Positions 62,111 to 64,000 of a stretch of 64,000 bases of DNA are shown piece after piece. The notes beneath the pieces were generated by a model. That model was not told the DNA's origin and ran no database searches. It saw nothing but the letters and a program-made list of their open reading frames with translations. Source of the stretch: Tubiluchus corallicola (Eukaryota > Priapulida > Priapulimorpha > Priapulimorphida > Tubiluchidae); the NCBI GenBank assembly GCA_030141605.1, contig JAQGDQ010000001.1, forward strand, positions 62,001-126,000. Reading direction: 5' to 3'. Every line of letters begins with the position of its first letter. Positions within the stretch are counted from its first letter, which is position 1. The position numbers and the translations under genes are program-made.

Positions 62111-62871
62111 TTTTTTTCGGTCACGGGTTAGCTTATACTTAATGGCGTCAACATGACAATATGTCCACAAGTCCATGTTCTGAAAGTAATTATTCATATA
62201 AAAATCGCTAATCATCCAAACTGCCAAGAACAAGTAAAATATTACGTTTTGGCTATTTGACCCTGTTATAACCGATAATGTAATAGCAAAAAATTAACTG
62301 ATAATGTAATAAAAAACTTAACGTATGATATGAAACGTCCAAAACGTATAATGTAATAACTAGCAAAATAGATGTTACTCGGTACAATTTATTGTACATT
62401 GTAGAATAATTGTTGATTTTTTTGGAATATGAATATAAATACTTTTATACTGAAGACTTAGTGAGCATTAGCGTGCTCACTGGCATCACAGCCCTTCTCA
62501 ACGCATTTTCATCAGCTCAATGAGTCAATGACGAATGAAGGTAAAGGTGACACTGGCAAAAATGACACAGAAAAAATGCAAAGTAAAAATGGTACGGAAA
62601 AAGGGCACAAATAGAGAGTTGGGAAAATGGCGCATATCTAAAACTAAAATGCACTCAGTAGGAGACAGATACCCGCCAAAGCCGAACAATTCTGGGCAAT
62701 ATCATGTTAGTCTGATTTCTTTGATAGAAAAAATAAAACAAAGATGAGCAGGCAAACATATAAACATATATAAACCACTAATTTTTGCTCAGGCTAGCAA
62801 AAAAAACAACAAAATAATTTGTTCCTAAAACAGAATTATAATTTACCCTGCACGAATATTTAAGGGAAGTG

Positions 62872-63020
62872 GTGCTGACAAGTCACTGGCGTAGCAGTGT
62901 CTAGTTTTTTGCTGGATTACTGCTGCGTTTACCTGTCTGAAGGCAGATTTCTTTTATTTTAGAATTCTGCCTGCCCAATGTCTACAATAGACGTGACGGG
63001 CGTATGATGATGATGATACA
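62872..63020 (+). repeat. Dispersed repeat family R1, copy 3
   Basis: The best-preserved copy: CACTGGCGTAGCAGTGTCTA, GTTTTTTGCTGGATTACTGC, then TTTCTTTTATTTTAGAATTC and TGCCTGCCCAATGTCTACA, ending in ATGATGATGAT. It can form a small hairpin (CACTG...CAGTG). Confidence 0.8.
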
Positions 63021-63442
63021 TGCAAAAATAAATATGACAGCGAGCGAAATGGAATCAGGAACTAATTCGTAAAAATTTGTCCTGGCGGAGGTATTTATTA
63101 CCTTACTCTATATCTTACCTCTATCTTATGGCCAAGTTCTTCCTCTTTCCAAAAAGCTATAAGATTAAATAATTATTCCTAGGAGTACATAGGACTAAAT
63201 AACCCGAACTCATATTTTATTAAGTACCATTTTTCCTATTTTCCCATTTACAACTTTTTATTGTGCCATTTCTACCGTTCACCGACACATCCAATTATGG
63301 CTCACTTGCCCAACTAACCTCTTTGCTGCGTATGTTGTGATGATATTGTTTTTTTCCGTTTAGTTGTGTTTCTTCTCTTTGTTTTGTTGATTGTTAATAA
63401 TCAATTATTACTGATTCACTGACGTATCAAGTACTTAACCCA

Positions 63443-63540
<98 letters not shown>
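63443..63540. repeat. (ATT)n microsatellite, ~33 units
   Basis: Uninterrupted ATT triplets over about 98 bases. Confidence 0.98.
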
Positions 63541-64000
63541 CTCTAGCCAAACAAGATTTCTGCCACTAAAATTTGTCTAGCAGTAATACAGAGATGTTAT
63601 AGTGGTGAAACATTGTGCGTAGGTAATAGTTGTGTTGTAGAGCAGCGGCTGGAAAAGTTAGAAAGAGTGAAATTTATAAGTTTCTGCAAGCCAAAAAACT
63701 CAAACAAACCTGTCACTGGATGAAATCTCTCCCAGCTTGGGAGACAACACGAATTGAACTTTTTCACTTTAACAAAAACCTTTCCGACCCTAGATAATTA
63801 GTTTCCCATTTTTTAAATTGAAGTTTTTGTACTGTTACAAGAGATTGCCAAATACTCTACAGCATAAAATGACATTAACTGTTGAAGTTGAACGTCCAGT
63901 ATTTGGCAGACCTCTTAATTACTATCACACTGTTTATCTGGGGTAATTAACTTTTATTGTTTAAACATATATTGCTTACATAAGTCTTTTAGATTGGTTA

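Larger units (their letters stand above)
61158..64000. other. 5' flank of the protease gene and repeat-rich intergenic DNA
   Basis: No further gene found. Notable contents are the CTGGCGAA-containing array (61785-62110), the R1 repeat copy (62872-63020) and an (ATT)n microsatellite (63443-63540). Protease promoter elements could not be identified. Confidence 0.5.

Noticed and set aside
1-64000. CRISPR array, operon or bacterial-type defence system
   Set aside because: The window is clearly animal nuclear DNA with spliced genes; the tandem repeats have no regular spacer structure.

Overview
This is a piece of animal nuclear genome. It is AT-rich, and its genes are split by introns with standard GT/AG ends. 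The single-copy genes are conserved in animals, and between them lie decayed non-LTR retrotransposons, small inverted-repeat elements, tRNA-derived SINEs and microsatellites. A non-bilaterian animal such as a sponge or cnidarian seems the best guess from gene and repeat style, but that is a weak inference; nothing in the window proves the taxon.

Layout. (1) 691-9142, minus strand: ASCC2, the ubiquitin-binding subunit of the ASCC complex. I could reconstruct nine coding exons; the C-terminal part probably lies beyond the left edge. (2) 9740-19650: a graveyard of at least four plus-strand LINE fragments (A-D). Fragment A is interrupted by a DNA transposon with clear terminal inverted repeats. 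Fragment C has an ORF1-like region with PHD-like and CCCH zinc-finger motifs. (3) 21527-30673, plus strand: STK16, a myristoylated Ser/Thr kinase in seven exons, reconstructed in full (326 aa). Its introns hold a 147-bp tandem array, tRNA-derived SINEs and hAT-like elements. (4) 30942-31360: a foldback MITE. (5) 37366-39144, plus strand: LARP7, the 7SK snRNA-binding protein, in one uninterrupted exon (592 aa), with a probable ETS-type, possibly bidirectional, promoter upstream. (6) 42064-43303, minus strand: a six-finger C2H2 zinc-finger protein in two visible exons. (7) 43730-45330: a minus-strand LINE split by a younger plus-strand LINE tail. (8) 51494-61157, minus strand: a secreted serine protease in nine exons, reconstructed in full (450 aa). 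It has an intact catalytic triad and an unusual ~190-residue Cys/Trp-rich C-terminal domain. (9) 61158-64000: repeats and microsatellites.

The host genes do not form an operon or shared pathway. ASCC2, STK16 and LARP7 are housekeeping genes (RNA/translation quality control and alkylation repair, Golgi kinase, 7SK RNP), the zinc-finger gene is a putative transcription factor, and the protease is a secreted effector or digestive enzyme. The most novel item is the protease with its appended domain. The next most interesting are the multi-domain LINE ORF1 remnants. Exon coordinates were derived by hand from reading frames, splice signals and phase consistency; no transcript evidence was available.
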